From Polaribacter butkevichii (lineage in GTDB: Bacteria; Bacteroidota; Bacteroidia; Flavobacteriales; Flavobacteriaceae): a DNA stretch of 64,000 bases. The DNA lies in contig NZ_CP150661.1 of NCBI RefSeq assembly GCF_038024105.1, positions 2,747,001 to 2,811,000 on the forward strand. Direction: 5' to 3'. Both the position numbers and the translations under genes were made by a program. Below are positions 40,733 through 49,414 of the stretch, in pieces; positions within the stretch are counted from its first letter, which is position 1, and every line of letters begins with the position of its first letter. The notes beneath the pieces are model-generated. The model saw nothing but the letters and a program-made list of their open reading frames with translations. It did no database searches and had not been told where the DNA came from.

Positions 40733-42001
40733 ATGATTAATAAGTTAAAAAATATAGCATATTCACTGTTTCTGTTCGGAGTATTAGTAATAGGTTTAAA
40801 TGCTTGCTCTGTAGAAGCTGACGATTTTAAGAAATATACTGAAGGTGGTGAAATCTCCTATACAGGAAAACTAGATTCAGTAAAGATTTTTTCGGGTAAA
40901 AATAGAATGAAACTAAATGCTCTTTTAAGCACAGATCCACAAGTAACCTCTTATCGAGTTTATTGGGCTAGCAGAAAAGACAGTGTAGTTATTCCTGTAC
41001 AAGAAAATCAAATTGCAACGAATATTTCTCAAATAATTGAAAACCTTGAAGAAAATACGTACAATTTTGAGATTGTAACTTTTGATGATAAAGGAAATAG
41101 TTCAGTACCTGTTTTTACATTAGGAAAAGTGTATGGAGAACGTTATCAAAATTCAATAATTAACAGGCCTCTTGTAAAAAGTGAATTGCAAATAGCAGAT
41201 AATTCTGCAGTAGTTCAGTTTGCTCCAGTAGATACCTCTTCAGGAATCATCGATTCTGAGTTAGAATATACAGATAATAATAATGTAACTAAATCTTATA
41301 CAATTCCTGCAGACAGCACTTATGAATTAGTTTTAGATAATTTTAATCCAGGAAATACTTTTAAATATAGATCTTCTTTTAAGCCAGATTCTACAAGTAT
41401 AGATACTTTTTATACAGACTATAGTGTTATAGAAGCTATTGTTCCTATTTCAGAAGCGCCTTACTTTGAAAACGCTTCTAAACCTTTTAAATTGTTAGAG
41501 ATTGGTACAGGTCGTTATGGAACACCAACAGATTGGATTCATAATGAAGGTGCATTAAATCATAATGGTTATGGTGTTTATGATAGTAATAGTGGTGGTG
41601 GAATATTTAATCTTGTTTCTGGTTATGGAGGTGAACCTAATATTGTTAATGGTAAAATTTACCAAAAAATGAGATTACGAAGTGGTACCTATACCTATAC
41701 ATTAGTAACAGAAGGTAATAATTATAATGGTGTAAACGACCAAGTTTATATGACAGCTACTTTAGGAGATATATTACCAGATGTTATAGATGTAGAAACA
41801 TCTTCAGAAACATTAGCCTTTACAAGAGTTTCTGGTCCAGCAAATACATATACAATTGAATTTACTTTAACAGAAGATTTAACAGATATTGCAATAGGTT
41901 TAGCTTTAACAAATGGTATTAACCCAAATGACCCAAGTGCTCCACCAGTAAATATTAATAGATATATGACAATTGCTTCTTTTAGTTTACAAAAAAAATA
42001 A
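40733..42001 (+). CDS. Surface lipoprotein, DUF4998/DUF5013-like
   Basis: This protein has 422 residues with a lipobox ending at Cys25 (IGLNAC). The N-terminal region KYTEGGEISYTGKLDSVKIF, then VTSYRVYWASRKDSVVIPV, matches the DUF4998 type found after SusCD pairs. The C-terminal third (~245-420, PFKLLEIGTGRYGTPTDW ... KMRLRSGTYTYTLVTEGNNY) is a beta-sandwich like DUF5013. Role: probable surface glycan capture, fourth member of the uptake unit. No catalytic motif is seen. The following 180 bases hold only weak hairpin potential before the next decayed gene. Confidence 0.82.
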   Translation: MINKLKNIAYSLFLFGVLVIGLNACSVEADDFKKYTEGGEISYTGKLDSVKIFSGKNRMKLNALLSTDPQVTSYRVYWASRKDSVVIPVQENQIATNISQIIENLEENTYNFEIVTFDDKGNSSVPVFTLGKVYGERYQNSIINRPLVKSELQIADNSAVVQFAPVDTSSGIIDSELEYTDNNNVTKSYTIPADSTYELVLDNFNPGNTFKYRSSFKPDSTSIDTFYTDYSVIEAIVPISEAPYFENASKPFKLLEIGTGRYGTPTDWIHNEGALNHNGYGVYDSNSGGGIFNLVSGYGGEPNIVNGKIYQKMRLRSGTYTYTLVTEGNNYNGVNDQVYMTATLGDILPDVIDVETSSETLAFTRVSGPANTYTIEFTLTEDLTDIAIGLALTNGINPNDPSAPPVNINRYMTIASFSLQKK

Positions 42002-42182
42002 TATATTAAAATATCTATTCGATTAGATTTTTTTAAATGGTTTTTTGTTTTTTTATTTCCTTATCATCGGGCTGTAATTAAAATAAAAAGCCATTTTTAG
42101 TTCTACTAATTCCAATGATTAAAATGTGTTTTATTTTTCAGTCATTTTTTATGTTGATTATTTATGAAAAATTAATATTTTA

Positions 42183-42575
42183 AGAAGATTAAATACTTAT
42201 GATACTTCTGTTGGTAAGGTAAATACATGGCAGAAATTGGTTTTTGAAATTAAAAAGGCTGTAACTGGATCACATACATTTACCAATCGTACTATGTATA
42301 AAGTTGGTTTTTATCCAGATATGGGTTTTGCATTATCTACAATGTCTACAAAGTTAGCTGGTGTGCAAGTTTTTAAGGAAATGAATAATATGCTTAAAAT
42401 TAAAGGTTTGCAACTAGGTAAAGCTATTATTTTTAATGTTTTAGGAAAACAAGTAATGAGTTCTAATTTTACATCAAACAATAACATAGAAATTGCTTTA
42501 CCAAGATTTACTTCTGGTATTTACTTTGTAAAGTTAGAAATAGAAAGAGGTCGTTTAATTAAAAAAAAATTATAG
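42183..42575 (+). pseudogene. 5'-truncated remnant of a T9SS-exported beta-sandwich protein
   Basis: The frame from 42183 reads RRLNTYDTSVGKVNTWQKLV, FEIKKA and FYPDMGF, which lines up with RALNTYDASAPDTWQEIV, WEIKDD and FHPDMGF of the intact gene at 42936. It then runs into a T9SS-like tail (KAIIFNVLGKQVMSSNF ... FTSGIYFVKLEIERGRLIKKKL). The N-terminal half and signal peptide are gone, with a stop at 42165, and the junction between module and tail is shortened. It is best read as a decayed duplicate of the 42936 gene. Calling the ATG/TTG-started 112-codon frame a real gene would be wrong. Confidence 0.75.
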
Positions 42576-42607
42576 AATAATTTAAGAGATTTTTAAATAA
42601 TAATTTT

Positions 42608-42772
42608 ATGAAGAAAGATATAGAGACAAATAAAGAAGTTACTCGTAAAGATGCTATTAAAAGATAGGTAAATATGCAGCATTAACAGCATTAAGAACTT
42701 ATATGATTTTAAATCTACAAAAAAGCACAAGCAGCAAGTGCAACACCTGAGGGGCCTTGTACAGGTTTTTAA
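42608..42772 (+). pseudogene. Small ORF broken by two frameshifts
   Basis: ATG 42608 gives KKDIETNKEVTRKDAIK and then a stop. Restoring one base near 42665 continues with GKYAALTALRTYMILNLQ, and removing one A near 42723 continues QKAQAASATPEGPCTGF to a stop at 42770-42772. The repaired peptide of about 54 residues looks like the short Flavobacteriaceae peptides with a basic start, a hydrophobic middle and a QKAQA-type end often found near SusCD loci. Two frameshifts in 165 bases indicate decay. It sits directly behind the truncated T9SS gene and ahead of a terminator. Confidence 0.55.
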
Positions 42773-42800
42773 AACCTTATTAATAATTTTTTAAGAATAT

Positions 42801-42833
42801 AAAACTTCAACTTTTAAAAGTTGAAGTTTTTTT
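42801..42833 (+). terminator. Rho-independent terminator
   Basis: A perfect inverted repeat, AAAACTTCAACTTTT with its complement, is followed by a T run. It ends the transcript carrying the two decayed genes. Confidence 0.85.
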
Positions 42834-42935
42834 AAATCGTAAAGTAAACATTATTAGCTATTTATTAGATAATATCATCTATTTTAATCAAGCTGTCTTT
42901 TAACTATTTTTATGTCTAACTAATTAAATTAACTT

Positions 42936-43790
42936 ATGATGAAAAAAATTACTCTTTTTACCTTATTTACACTATCAATTAGTGTTGGATTTAGCCAAAT
43001 TAACGTTCAAGATTTTGAGGGCTCTAATTTAGAATTTGTTAAAGGTGGTGTTACCACTTTAGTAGTAGAAAACCCAAGTAAAACAGGTTTAAATACTTCA
43101 GATAATTGTTTACAATTTTCAAGAAATGATAATAGCAAATGGTGGGCATTTGCTACAATACCTGTAGATCCTATTGCTACAATAAGCGTTACTGATAATC
43201 CTAAGTTTTTAAGTATCATGGTACGTTATTCAGCTCAGTCAGATTTAGGAGTACGTTTTAATGCTAACGAAGATAAACCTGCTGGTACAGAATCGGGAAT
43301 TGTAAGAGCATTAAACACTTATGATGCTTCTGCACCAGATACCTGGCAAGAAATTGTATGGGAAATTAAAGATGATAAAGATGCTTTTGCTTTTACCCTT
43401 GGCTCTTTAGATAGATTGGTGTTTCATCCAGATATGGGTTTTGTAAATGTTCCTGCAGGTCAAGTACTAAGCACTACAAAACTAGCTTATATAGATAATA
43501 TTCGTATTTTAGATGAAAACCCTTTAGCTACTGCTAGTATTAATGATGCTAGTTTAGAAGATGCTTTCTCTATTTATCCAAGTGCTGTTTCTTCTGTCTT
43601 TACAGTAAAAACTACTAAAACTATAAGTGATATTTCTATATTTAGTGTTTTAGGTAAAAATGTTACTAATAATCTTGTAAAGTTAGAAAACGAAACCTAC
43701 AACATTAGTTCTTTATCATCAGGAATGTACATTGTTAAAATTGCTAGTGAAAACGGAAATTTTATCACCAAAAAAATAATTAAAGAGTAA
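42936..43790 (+). CDS. T9SS-exported beta-sandwich (putative carbohydrate-binding) protein
   Basis: The protein has 284 residues (two Met codons in a row; start 42936 or 42939) with a signal peptide ending VGFSQ (residue ~20). One module spans ~21-200: VQDFEGSNLEFVKGG, NCLQFSRNDNSKWWAFATIP, YSAQSDLGVRFN, TWQEIVWEI, LVFHPDMGF and AYIDNIRIL. The last ~75 residues are a T9SS sorting domain (YPSAVSSVFTVKT ... SSGMYIVKIASENG). The same module occurs in the proteins at 55245 and 56017 and in the remnant at 42183. The Trp-rich face and secretion suggest glycan binding; no enzyme motif is seen. It forms its own transcript, ended by a strong hairpin. Confidence 0.75.
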   Translation: MMKKITLFTLFTLSISVGFSQINVQDFEGSNLEFVKGGVTTLVVENPSKTGLNTSDNCLQFSRNDNSKWWAFATIPVDPIATISVTDNPKFLSIMVRYSAQSDLGVRFNANEDKPAGTESGIVRALNTYDASAPDTWQEIVWEIKDDKDAFAFTLGSLDRLVFHPDMGFVNVPAGQVLSTTKLAYIDNIRILDENPLATASINDASLEDAFSIYPSAVSSVFTVKTTKTISDISIFSVLGKNVTNNLVKLENETYNISSLSSGMYIVKIASENGNFITKKIIKE

Positions 43791-43820
43791 CGTTATTATT
43801 GCTTAAAATTAGTCAATTAT

Positions 43821-43853
43821 AGAACCTCAACTTAATAAAGTTGAGGTTTTTTT
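43821..43853 (+). terminator. Rho-independent terminator
   Basis: The arms AACCTCAACTT and AAGTTGAGGTT pair around a short AATA loop, followed by a T run. It ends the 42936 gene and the plus-strand PUL, and separates it from the convergent AraC gene. Confidence 0.88.
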
Positions 43854-43942
43854 ATTTGTAAAATGGTTTCTATAAAGTTGATAAAATAAATAATAACATC
43901 TGTTTTAAAAAGTGATAGTAGCCAGTTATTATAATCCATATT

Positions 43943-44788
43943 TTAAGAAAAAGAATTCTTAAATTCCGAAGGCGATTGTTGTTTATAAATTTGAAACTGT
44001 CTATTAAAATTAGAAATATTATAATACCCACATTGCTCTGCTATACCAGCAATAGAAGCTTCTTTATCACTTATTAAAAGTTTGCAAGCATTTTCAATTC
44101 TTAACTCCATTAAAAACTGAAAATAAGTTTTATTAGTTCGTTTTTTAAAATATTTACAAAACGCATTTTTAGTCATATTTGCAATGGTACTTATTTCTTC
44201 AAGCGTTATTTTTTGAGTAAAATTGTTCATAGTATATTCAAAAATAGTTCGCATTCTATTTCCTTCATTATCAGAATATTTTTTATCGTAAATAAAAGAA
44301 GATAAACTTTTATAACTAGCATTAGAACAGGTTTTTAAAAGTTGAAGTAAGAGAATTAATTGATTTAGTTTTGTAGATTTTTCAAGTTGAAAAAATACAT
44401 CACTTGCAATCTTTTTTTTAGAAGTAATTTTAAAACCATGTTTAGATCGTTTAAAAAAAGTAGTGACTTCTTGCAATTCCTCTAGTTCAAAAAAGTCTTT
44501 TCCAAAAGATTTATAGGTAAAAAATAACGTAAGCATATATGAAGTTTCAGAGGCTTTTATATCACTTTTAAAAACATGAGGAATTGCGCTACCAATAATA
44601 AAGATATCACCTTTTTTAAAAGAATTAACAGTATCACCAACAATTAAAGTGCCTTCACCTTTAACAATTAAACTTATTTGTATTTCTTCATGCTGATGTA
44701 ATTTGTCATAAAAAGGATGTGTATCATCTATCTGAAAAACAAAAGAATTCTTTTCTGGTTTCGCTATTTTAAAAGGGAGTACAATCAT
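43943..44788 (-). CDS. AraC-family transcriptional regulator with cupin sensor domain
   Basis: This regulator has 281 residues. The N-terminal cupin (~1-140) shows DTHPFYDKLHQHEEIQISLI, GEGTLIVGDTVNSFKKGDIF and IGSAIPHVFKS, a small-molecule-sensing barrel. The C-terminal double helix-turn-helix (~180-281) has ITLEEISTIANMTKNAFCKY, FKKRTNKTYFQFLMELRIENA, IAGIAEQCGYYNISNFNRQF and the family end SPSEFKNSF. It is transcribed away from the hydroxyproline block, sharing a 154-base divergent region that contains repeats fit for an AraC operator, so it most likely activates that block in response to hydroxyproline, a pathway intermediate or a peptide. It could also touch the PUL. No signal peptide; cytoplasmic. 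Confidence 0.92.
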   Translation of the reverse strand: MIVLPFKIAKPEKNSFVFQIDDTHPFYDKLHQHEEIQISLIVKGEGTLIVGDTVNSFKKGDIFIIGSAIPHVFKSDIKASETSYMLTLFFTYKSFGKDFFELEELQEVTTFFKRSKHGFKITSKKKIASDVFFQLEKSTKLNQLILLLQLLKTCSNASYKSLSSFIYDKKYSDNEGNRMRTIFEYTMNNFTQKITLEEISTIANMTKNAFCKYFKKRTNKTYFQFLMELRIENACKLLISDKEASIAGIAEQCGYYNISNFNRQFQIYKQQSPSEFKNSFS

Positions 44789-44801
44789 AAATAAGCTATA
44801 A

Positions 44802-44877
44802 TTACATCAAATATATGTAAATAATACTCGATATATAATTTACATCATACTTATTGGATATTATAGTATTAATTTTG
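44802..44877 (+). promoter_or_regulatory. Divergent control region: candidate AraC operator and promoter of the hydroxyproline block
   Basis: An 8-base inverted repeat, ATGTAAAT (44815-44822) and ATTTACAT (44838-44845), and a direct repeat TTACATCA (44802-44809 and 44840-44847, 38 bases apart) lie between the AraC gene and the DapA-like gene. TAATTTTG at 44870-44877 fits the flavobacterial TAnnTTTG -7 element; the nearest upstream TTG is too close (13 bases), as expected if an activator is needed. A second match, TATTTTTG, is at 44913-44920. These assignments are by pattern only. Confidence 0.4.
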
Positions 44878-44942
44878 GATAATTTATCAACTAAAAAAAA
44901 TAAGTTATTGTGTATTTTTGGATAAAACAAAAAACAATAATT

Positions 44943-45899
44943 ATGAGTATACAATGGAATGGCGTAATGCCGGCCGTGTTTACATGGCTGAAAGAGTCAA
45001 AATCTGGCGCTCTTGAAATTGACCTTGATATAACACAAAAACAGGCCGCAGTTATTTTAAAAGCTCAAGGAAAGGGCGGAAGCAGAATGAGCGGACTTGT
45101 TGGTTCTGGTACTCTGGGAGAGAATAGCTACTTGAGCGCCAAACAGCGTCTTTCTTTACTTAAATCCCTTTCTGAGGTTGCTAAAGAATACAATGTTCCG
45201 TTGATTAGTGGAGCTGCAGCAGAAACTAAGGAAGAACTTGCCAAAATTATTGAAGGACTTGCAACAGTTGGAGTTGATACCGTTATGGTTATGCCACCAA
45301 AAACTAAGGCGGTTCCTTCTGAAAAAGAAATGTATGAGTACTATGCACTTTCTGAAACAACTGCAAAAGATGCAGGTGTAACAATTATGCCTTATAACAA
45401 TCCTGATGCAGCCGGTTATCATGCGCTCTCAACGGACCTTCTTAAAAGACTTTCTGTGCTGCCTAAAGTAACTGCTCTTAAAATATCGACTATAGATGTT
45501 TCAATTATTGAAACTCTGATGTTAGAGAACAAAAAATTAAAAATTTTGGCAGGAGTAGACACAGTAACTGTATATGCAGGACTCGCTGGAGCAAGCGGTG
45601 GAATTACAGGTGTAGGTACTATCTTCCCAAAAGCAAGTGTTACTATGCAGGAGTATGTTTTAAATGGAGAATGGGCAGAGGCTAACAAAATTTCTCAGGC
45701 TTTAAATTCCTTATCGTATCTAGATGCTCAGCCGCTGCTTATGGAATATCTTAAGCTTGCTATGGGAATTCATCATAATGATGTTGCTGGAGGGCTGCGT
45801 ACCTTTGGTAAGAAATTAACTCAACAGCAAATTGATGATGTCCGTGCAAGGTATATTCTGGCAAAAGAAAGACTTGAAGTTCTGGACTTAATAAGTTGA
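44943..45899 (+). CDS. DapA/NAL-family lyase, probable pyrroline-4-hydroxy-2-carboxylate deaminase
   Basis: From ATG 44943 (preferred over the in-frame ATG at 44910, which would add an 11-residue tail) the protein has 318 residues. The DapA-type barrel shows GLVGSGTLGENSYL, IMPYNNPDAAGYH with Tyr151, the Schiff-base Lys180 in VTALKISTID, and ILAGVDTV. In Hyp catabolism a member of this family deaminates 1-pyrroline-4-hydroxy-2-carboxylate to 2-oxoglutarate semialdehyde, and the next gene would oxidise that product. Codon use is foreign: of 40 Leu codons I count 27 CTT/CTG/CTC and only 9 TTA, whereas neighbours use mostly TTA. This suggests lateral acquisition. A general aldolase role is possible, but context favours the deaminase. 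Confidence 0.85.
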   Translation: MSIQWNGVMPAVFTWLKESKSGALEIDLDITQKQAAVILKAQGKGGSRMSGLVGSGTLGENSYLSAKQRLSLLKSLSEVAKEYNVPLISGAAAETKEELAKIIEGLATVGVDTVMVMPPKTKAVPSEKEMYEYYALSETTAKDAGVTIMPYNNPDAAGYHALSTDLLKRLSVLPKVTALKISTIDVSIIETLMLENKKLKILAGVDTVTVYAGLAGASGGITGVGTIFPKASVTMQEYVLNGEWAEANKISQALNSLSYLDAQPLLMEYLKLAMGIHHNDVAGGLRTFGKKLTQQQIDDVRARYILAKERLEVLDLIS

Positions 45900-46101
45900 T
45901 CCTTTCAAATATTTAAAAAAGAGAAAGCTTCGTTTTTACAGAAGGCATAATGTAGACATTAATTACACGTTTATCATAATTCTAGAGATGGATATGAGAA
46001 AAGGTTTTTCATTTTAAGGCATTATTGTAAAAATATCTATTATCAAAAAAATAGCTTACAAACGAGTAAATTTGAAAAAAACATTTAAAAATAAGCAAAG
46101 A

Positions 46102-47688
46102 ATGATTACAGGAAAAAACTATATAGGAAATAAATTATCAGCAAAAGGAAACAAGACTTTTACAACCTTTAATCCAGAATTAAATCAAGAAAACAAATCT
46201 GTTTTTACAGAAGCAACAACCGAAGAAATAAATGAAGCTGTAAGTTTAGCAACCAAAGCTTATAAAGAATACAGTAAAATTTCTGGCACTAAAAAAGCAG
46301 CATTCTTAAATGCAATTGCAGATGAAATTTTGGCTTTAGACGATGTCTTAATTAAAACATATTGTTCAGAAAGTGGTTTGCCAGAAGGACGTGCAACTGG
46401 AGAAAGAGGAAGAACAGTTGGGCAATTAAGAGGTTTTGCCAATTTAATTGCAGCAGGTTCTTGGGTAGATGCAACTATAGATAAAGGAGATGCAGCTAGA
46501 GAGCCACAACCAAAACCAGATATTAGAAAACTTAACTTTCCATTGGGTCCAGTAGTTGTTTTTGGTGCAAGTAATTTTCCTTTAGCATTTTCTACTGCTG
46601 GTGGAGATACTGCAGCAGCTTTAGCAGCAGGTTGTCCTGTACTTGTAAAATCACATCCAATGCATGCAGGAACAGGAGAATTAATTGCTACAGCAGTTAT
46701 AAAAGCAGCAGAAAAAACTAAGATGCCAAATGGGGTTTTCTCTAACTTAAATTCTAGTGGTATAGAAGTTGGTCAAAAATTAGTTTCAAATTCAGGAGTA
46801 AAAGCAGTTGGTTTTACAGGAAGTATAAAAGGAGGAAGAGCTTTGTATGATTTAGCCGCAAAAAGAGAAGAACCAATTCCGGTTTTTGCAGAAATGGGTA
46901 GTATAAATCCTGTTGTATTGTTACCAAAGGCATTACAAAACAGAGCAGTTAATATTGCAACTATTTATGCAGGTTCTATTACTGTTGGTACAGGTCAGTT
47001 TTGTACAAACCCTGGATTACTTTTAGGTATAAAATCAGAAGGATTAACCACTTTTGTACATACATTATCAGAAGAAATTGTAAAAATAAATCCTTCTGTT
47101 ATGTTGCATCCAAATATTAAAAAAGGCTATTTAAATAATAAAGAAAAGGTGGTTTCTCAAAAAGGAGTTTCTGTAACTGCAAATTTTACAGAAGATGTAA
47201 AAGCCAATTATGCACAACAAGCTGTTGTTACTGTAAATGGAAGTGAATTTCTTAAAAACACAACTTTACACTTAGAAGTTTTTGGACCTTTTTCTATGGT
47301 TGTTCAATGTGAAAATGAAGCTGAATTAGAAAACGTAATTGACCATTTAGAAGGGCAATTAACAGGAACTATTATTGCAGATGATAATGAATTAGAAAAC
47401 CACACAAATATTGTAAATGCGCTACAAAATAGAGTTGGACGAATTATTTTTAATGGAGTGCCAACAGGTGTAGAAGTTTGTGAGTCTATGGTTCATGGAG
47501 GTCCTTATCCTGCATCTACAGATAGTAGATTTACAGCAGTTGGTGTTGGTTCTATAAAACGTTGGGTAAGACCTTTTAGTTATCAAGATTGGCCAAATAA
47601 TTTACTGCCAGACGAATTAAAGAACGAAAATCCTTTAGGAATTTTAAGATCAATAGACGGAAAAAAATCAACTGAAAAAATTAACTAA
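46102..47688 (+). CDS. 2-oxoglutarate semialdehyde (2,5-dioxovalerate) dehydrogenase
   Basis: This is an aldehyde dehydrogenase of 528 residues from ATG 46102. The frame also has an upstream TTG at 46072, but MITGKNYIGN is the usual start of this subfamily. The ALDH core contains GPVVVFGASNFPLAFSTAGG, KSHPMHAGTGELIA (cofactor pocket), Glu264 in FAEMGSINPVV and the catalytic Cys301 in GTGQFCTNPG. The length and the long C-terminal part (WVRPFSYQDWPNNLLPDELK) match 2,5-dioxovalerate dehydrogenases rather than ordinary ALDHs. It would turn the semialdehyde into 2-oxoglutarate with NAD(P), ending hydroxyproline breakdown. It lies 202 bases after the DapA-like gene and 1 base before the DUF885 gene. 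Confidence 0.9.
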   Translation: MITGKNYIGNKLSAKGNKTFTTFNPELNQENKSVFTEATTEEINEAVSLATKAYKEYSKISGTKKAAFLNAIADEILALDDVLIKTYCSESGLPEGRATGERGRTVGQLRGFANLIAAGSWVDATIDKGDAAREPQPKPDIRKLNFPLGPVVVFGASNFPLAFSTAGGDTAAALAAGCPVLVKSHPMHAGTGELIATAVIKAAEKTKMPNGVFSNLNSSGIEVGQKLVSNSGVKAVGFTGSIKGGRALYDLAAKREEPIPVFAEMGSINPVVLLPKALQNRAVNIATIYAGSITVGTGQFCTNPGLLLGIKSEGLTTFVHTLSEEIVKINPSVMLHPNIKKGYLNNKEKVVSQKGVSVTANFTEDVKANYAQQAVVTVNGSEFLKNTTLHLEVFGPFSMVVQCENEAELENVIDHLEGQLTGTIIADDNELENHTNIVNALQNRVGRIIFNGVPTGVEVCESMVHGGPYPASTDSRFTAVGVGSIKRWVRPFSYQDWPNNLLPDELKNENPLGILRSIDGKKSTEKIN

Positions 47689-47689
47689 T

Positions 47690-49414
47690 TTGAAAAATTT
47701 AAAATCTCTTTGTATTCTAATTTGTTTTGTGTGTATTTCTTTAACTACAGCACAAAGTAAAAACGAATTGGCAAAAATTATTGAAGTTTATGAAACGCAA
47801 AGAGATTATAAATTTAATCCATTTGAATCTGTAGAAAAGACAAACGAGTATTATAAACTAGAGGCAGATTTTGCAACGGAAATGATTCAAAAAATAAATA
47901 AGATTTCTCTAGAAAATCTTTCTGAATCAGATAAAATTTCTAGAGAATTATTGCTTTTTGTCTTGCAAGATAAAATAGACGAAGTTAAGTTTAAAATGCA
48001 CCTAAATCCGATTACAAATGAAGTTGCTTTTCATTTGAATTTAGGAAATATGGGTTCTAAAGTTCTAAAAACAAAAGAAGATGTTGCAAAATATTTAAAG
48101 GATTTAGAAAAACTTAATCGTAAAATCGATTATAATATAGACTTACTAAGAGCAGGAGTTGCAGCAGGAATTTCTCAACCCAAAGCAGTTTTTAGCAATT
48201 ATAGTTTTACATATGATAAACATATTGTTTTAGATGTAACTAAAAGTGAATTTTACAAACCTTTTTTAAATTTACCTGCATCCTTATCAAACCAAGAAAA
48301 AGAAGATTTTATAAAGAAAGCAACAAAAAGTATTCAAGAAAATGTAGTAGAAAAATTTAAAGAAATAAAAGCTTTTTTTGAGGATGAATATTTTCTAAAT
48401 ACTAGAGAAGAATTGGGTGTAAATAACACTCCTAATGGAGAAGCGTTTTATCAAAACAGAATCAATTTTTACACTACTAGCCAAGAATATACTGCAGAAG
48501 ATATTCATCAAATTGGCTTAAAAGAAGTTGCACGAATTAAAGCAGAAATGCAAACAATAATTAACGAACTTCAATTTGAAGGAACTTTTGCAGACTTCTT
48601 GCAATTTTTAAGAACAGAAGAGCAATTCTATCCAAAAACGGCAAAAGAATTATTAATGTTCGCAAGAGATATCGCTAAAAAAATTGATGCTGAATTGCCA
48701 AAATATTTTAAAACATTACCAAGAAAACCTTATGGAGTTGTGCCTGTTCCTGCAGCAATTGCGCCCAATTATACAGGAGGTAGATATTCTGGAAGCAGGA
48801 GTGATGATACAGCTGGCTTTTATTGGGTAAACACCTATAATTTACCAAGCAGAACTTTGTATACAATTCCTGCATTAACAGCTCATGAAGCAGTTCCTGG
48901 GCATCATTTACAAATATCTTTAAACAACGAATTACCAAAAGATGAAATTCCAAAATTTAGAAGAAATTTATATTTATCTGCTTATGGTGAAGGTTGGGGT
49001 TTGTATGCAGAAACGCTGGCAGATGAAATGGGAATTTACACAACACCTTACGAAAAGTTTGGGAAATTTACTTACGAAATGTGGCGTGCTTGTAGGTTAG
49101 TTGTAGATACAGGAATCCATGCGAAAGGTTGGTCTAGACAGCAAGTAATTGATTATTTGGCAGAAAATACAGCATTGTCAATCCACGAAGTTACTACAGA
49201 AACAGACAGGTATATTTCTTGGCCTGGACAAGCAATTTCTTATAAAATTGGTGAAATTAAAATTCGTGAATTGCGTAAAAAAGCAGAAAAAGAATTAAAA
49301 GAAAAATTTAATATTAGAGATTTTCATGAAGTAATTTTAGGTGTTGGTACTGTAACGTTATCAATCATGGAAAATCGAGTGAATAATTATATCAATCAGA
49401 AATTAAATGAGTAG
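47690..49414 (+). CDS. DUF885-family secreted metallopeptidase-like protein
   Basis: This protein has 574 residues from TTG 47690; only that start gives the signal peptide KNLKSLCILICFVCISLTTAQ, so a TTG start is well supported. The family mark is LTAHEAVPGHHLQIS at ~400-415, a HExxxxH-type Zn site, with AYGEGWGLYAETLADEMG about 35 residues later providing the third ligand. GRYSGSRSDDTAGFYWV and MWRACRLVVDTGIHAKGW are typical of DUF885. Members are poorly characterised but related to M32/M2-like metallopeptidases. Set between the semialdehyde dehydrogenase and the epimerase (overlapping the latter by 8 bases), it is likely a periplasmic peptidase for Hyp- or Pro-containing peptides. Confidence 0.85.
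   Translation: MKNLKSLCILICFVCISLTTAQSKNELAKIIEVYETQRDYKFNPFESVEKTNEYYKLEADFATEMIQKINKISLENLSESDKISRELLLFVLQDKIDEVKFKMHLNPITNEVAFHLNLGNMGSKVLKTKEDVAKYLKDLEKLNRKIDYNIDLLRAGVAAGISQPKAVFSNYSFTYDKHIVLDVTKSEFYKPFLNLPASLSNQEKEDFIKKATKSIQENVVEKFKEIKAFFEDEYFLNTREELGVNNTPNGEAFYQNRINFYTTSQEYTAEDIHQIGLKEVARIKAEMQTIINELQFEGTFADFLQFLRTEEQFYPKTAKELLMFARDIAKKIDAELPKYFKTLPRKPYGVVPVPAAIAPNYTGGRYSGSRSDDTAGFYWVNTYNLPSRTLYTIPALTAHEAVPGHHLQISLNNELPKDEIPKFRRNLYLSAYGEGWGLYAETLADEMGIYTTPYEKFGKFTYEMWRACRLVVDTGIHAKGWSRQQVIDYLAENTALSIHEVTTETDRYISWPGQAISYKIGEIKIRELRKKAEKELKEKFNIRDFHEVILGVGTVTLSIMENRVNNYINQKLNE

Noticed and set aside
42237..42575. 112-codon frame as an intact gene
   Set aside because: It clearly continues upstream in frame as a module lacking its N-terminal half, so it is a remnant.
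45156..45422. Cys-rich minus-strand frame inside the DapA-like gene
   Set aside because: Shadow of a coding gene; the plus-strand protein has full family motifs.
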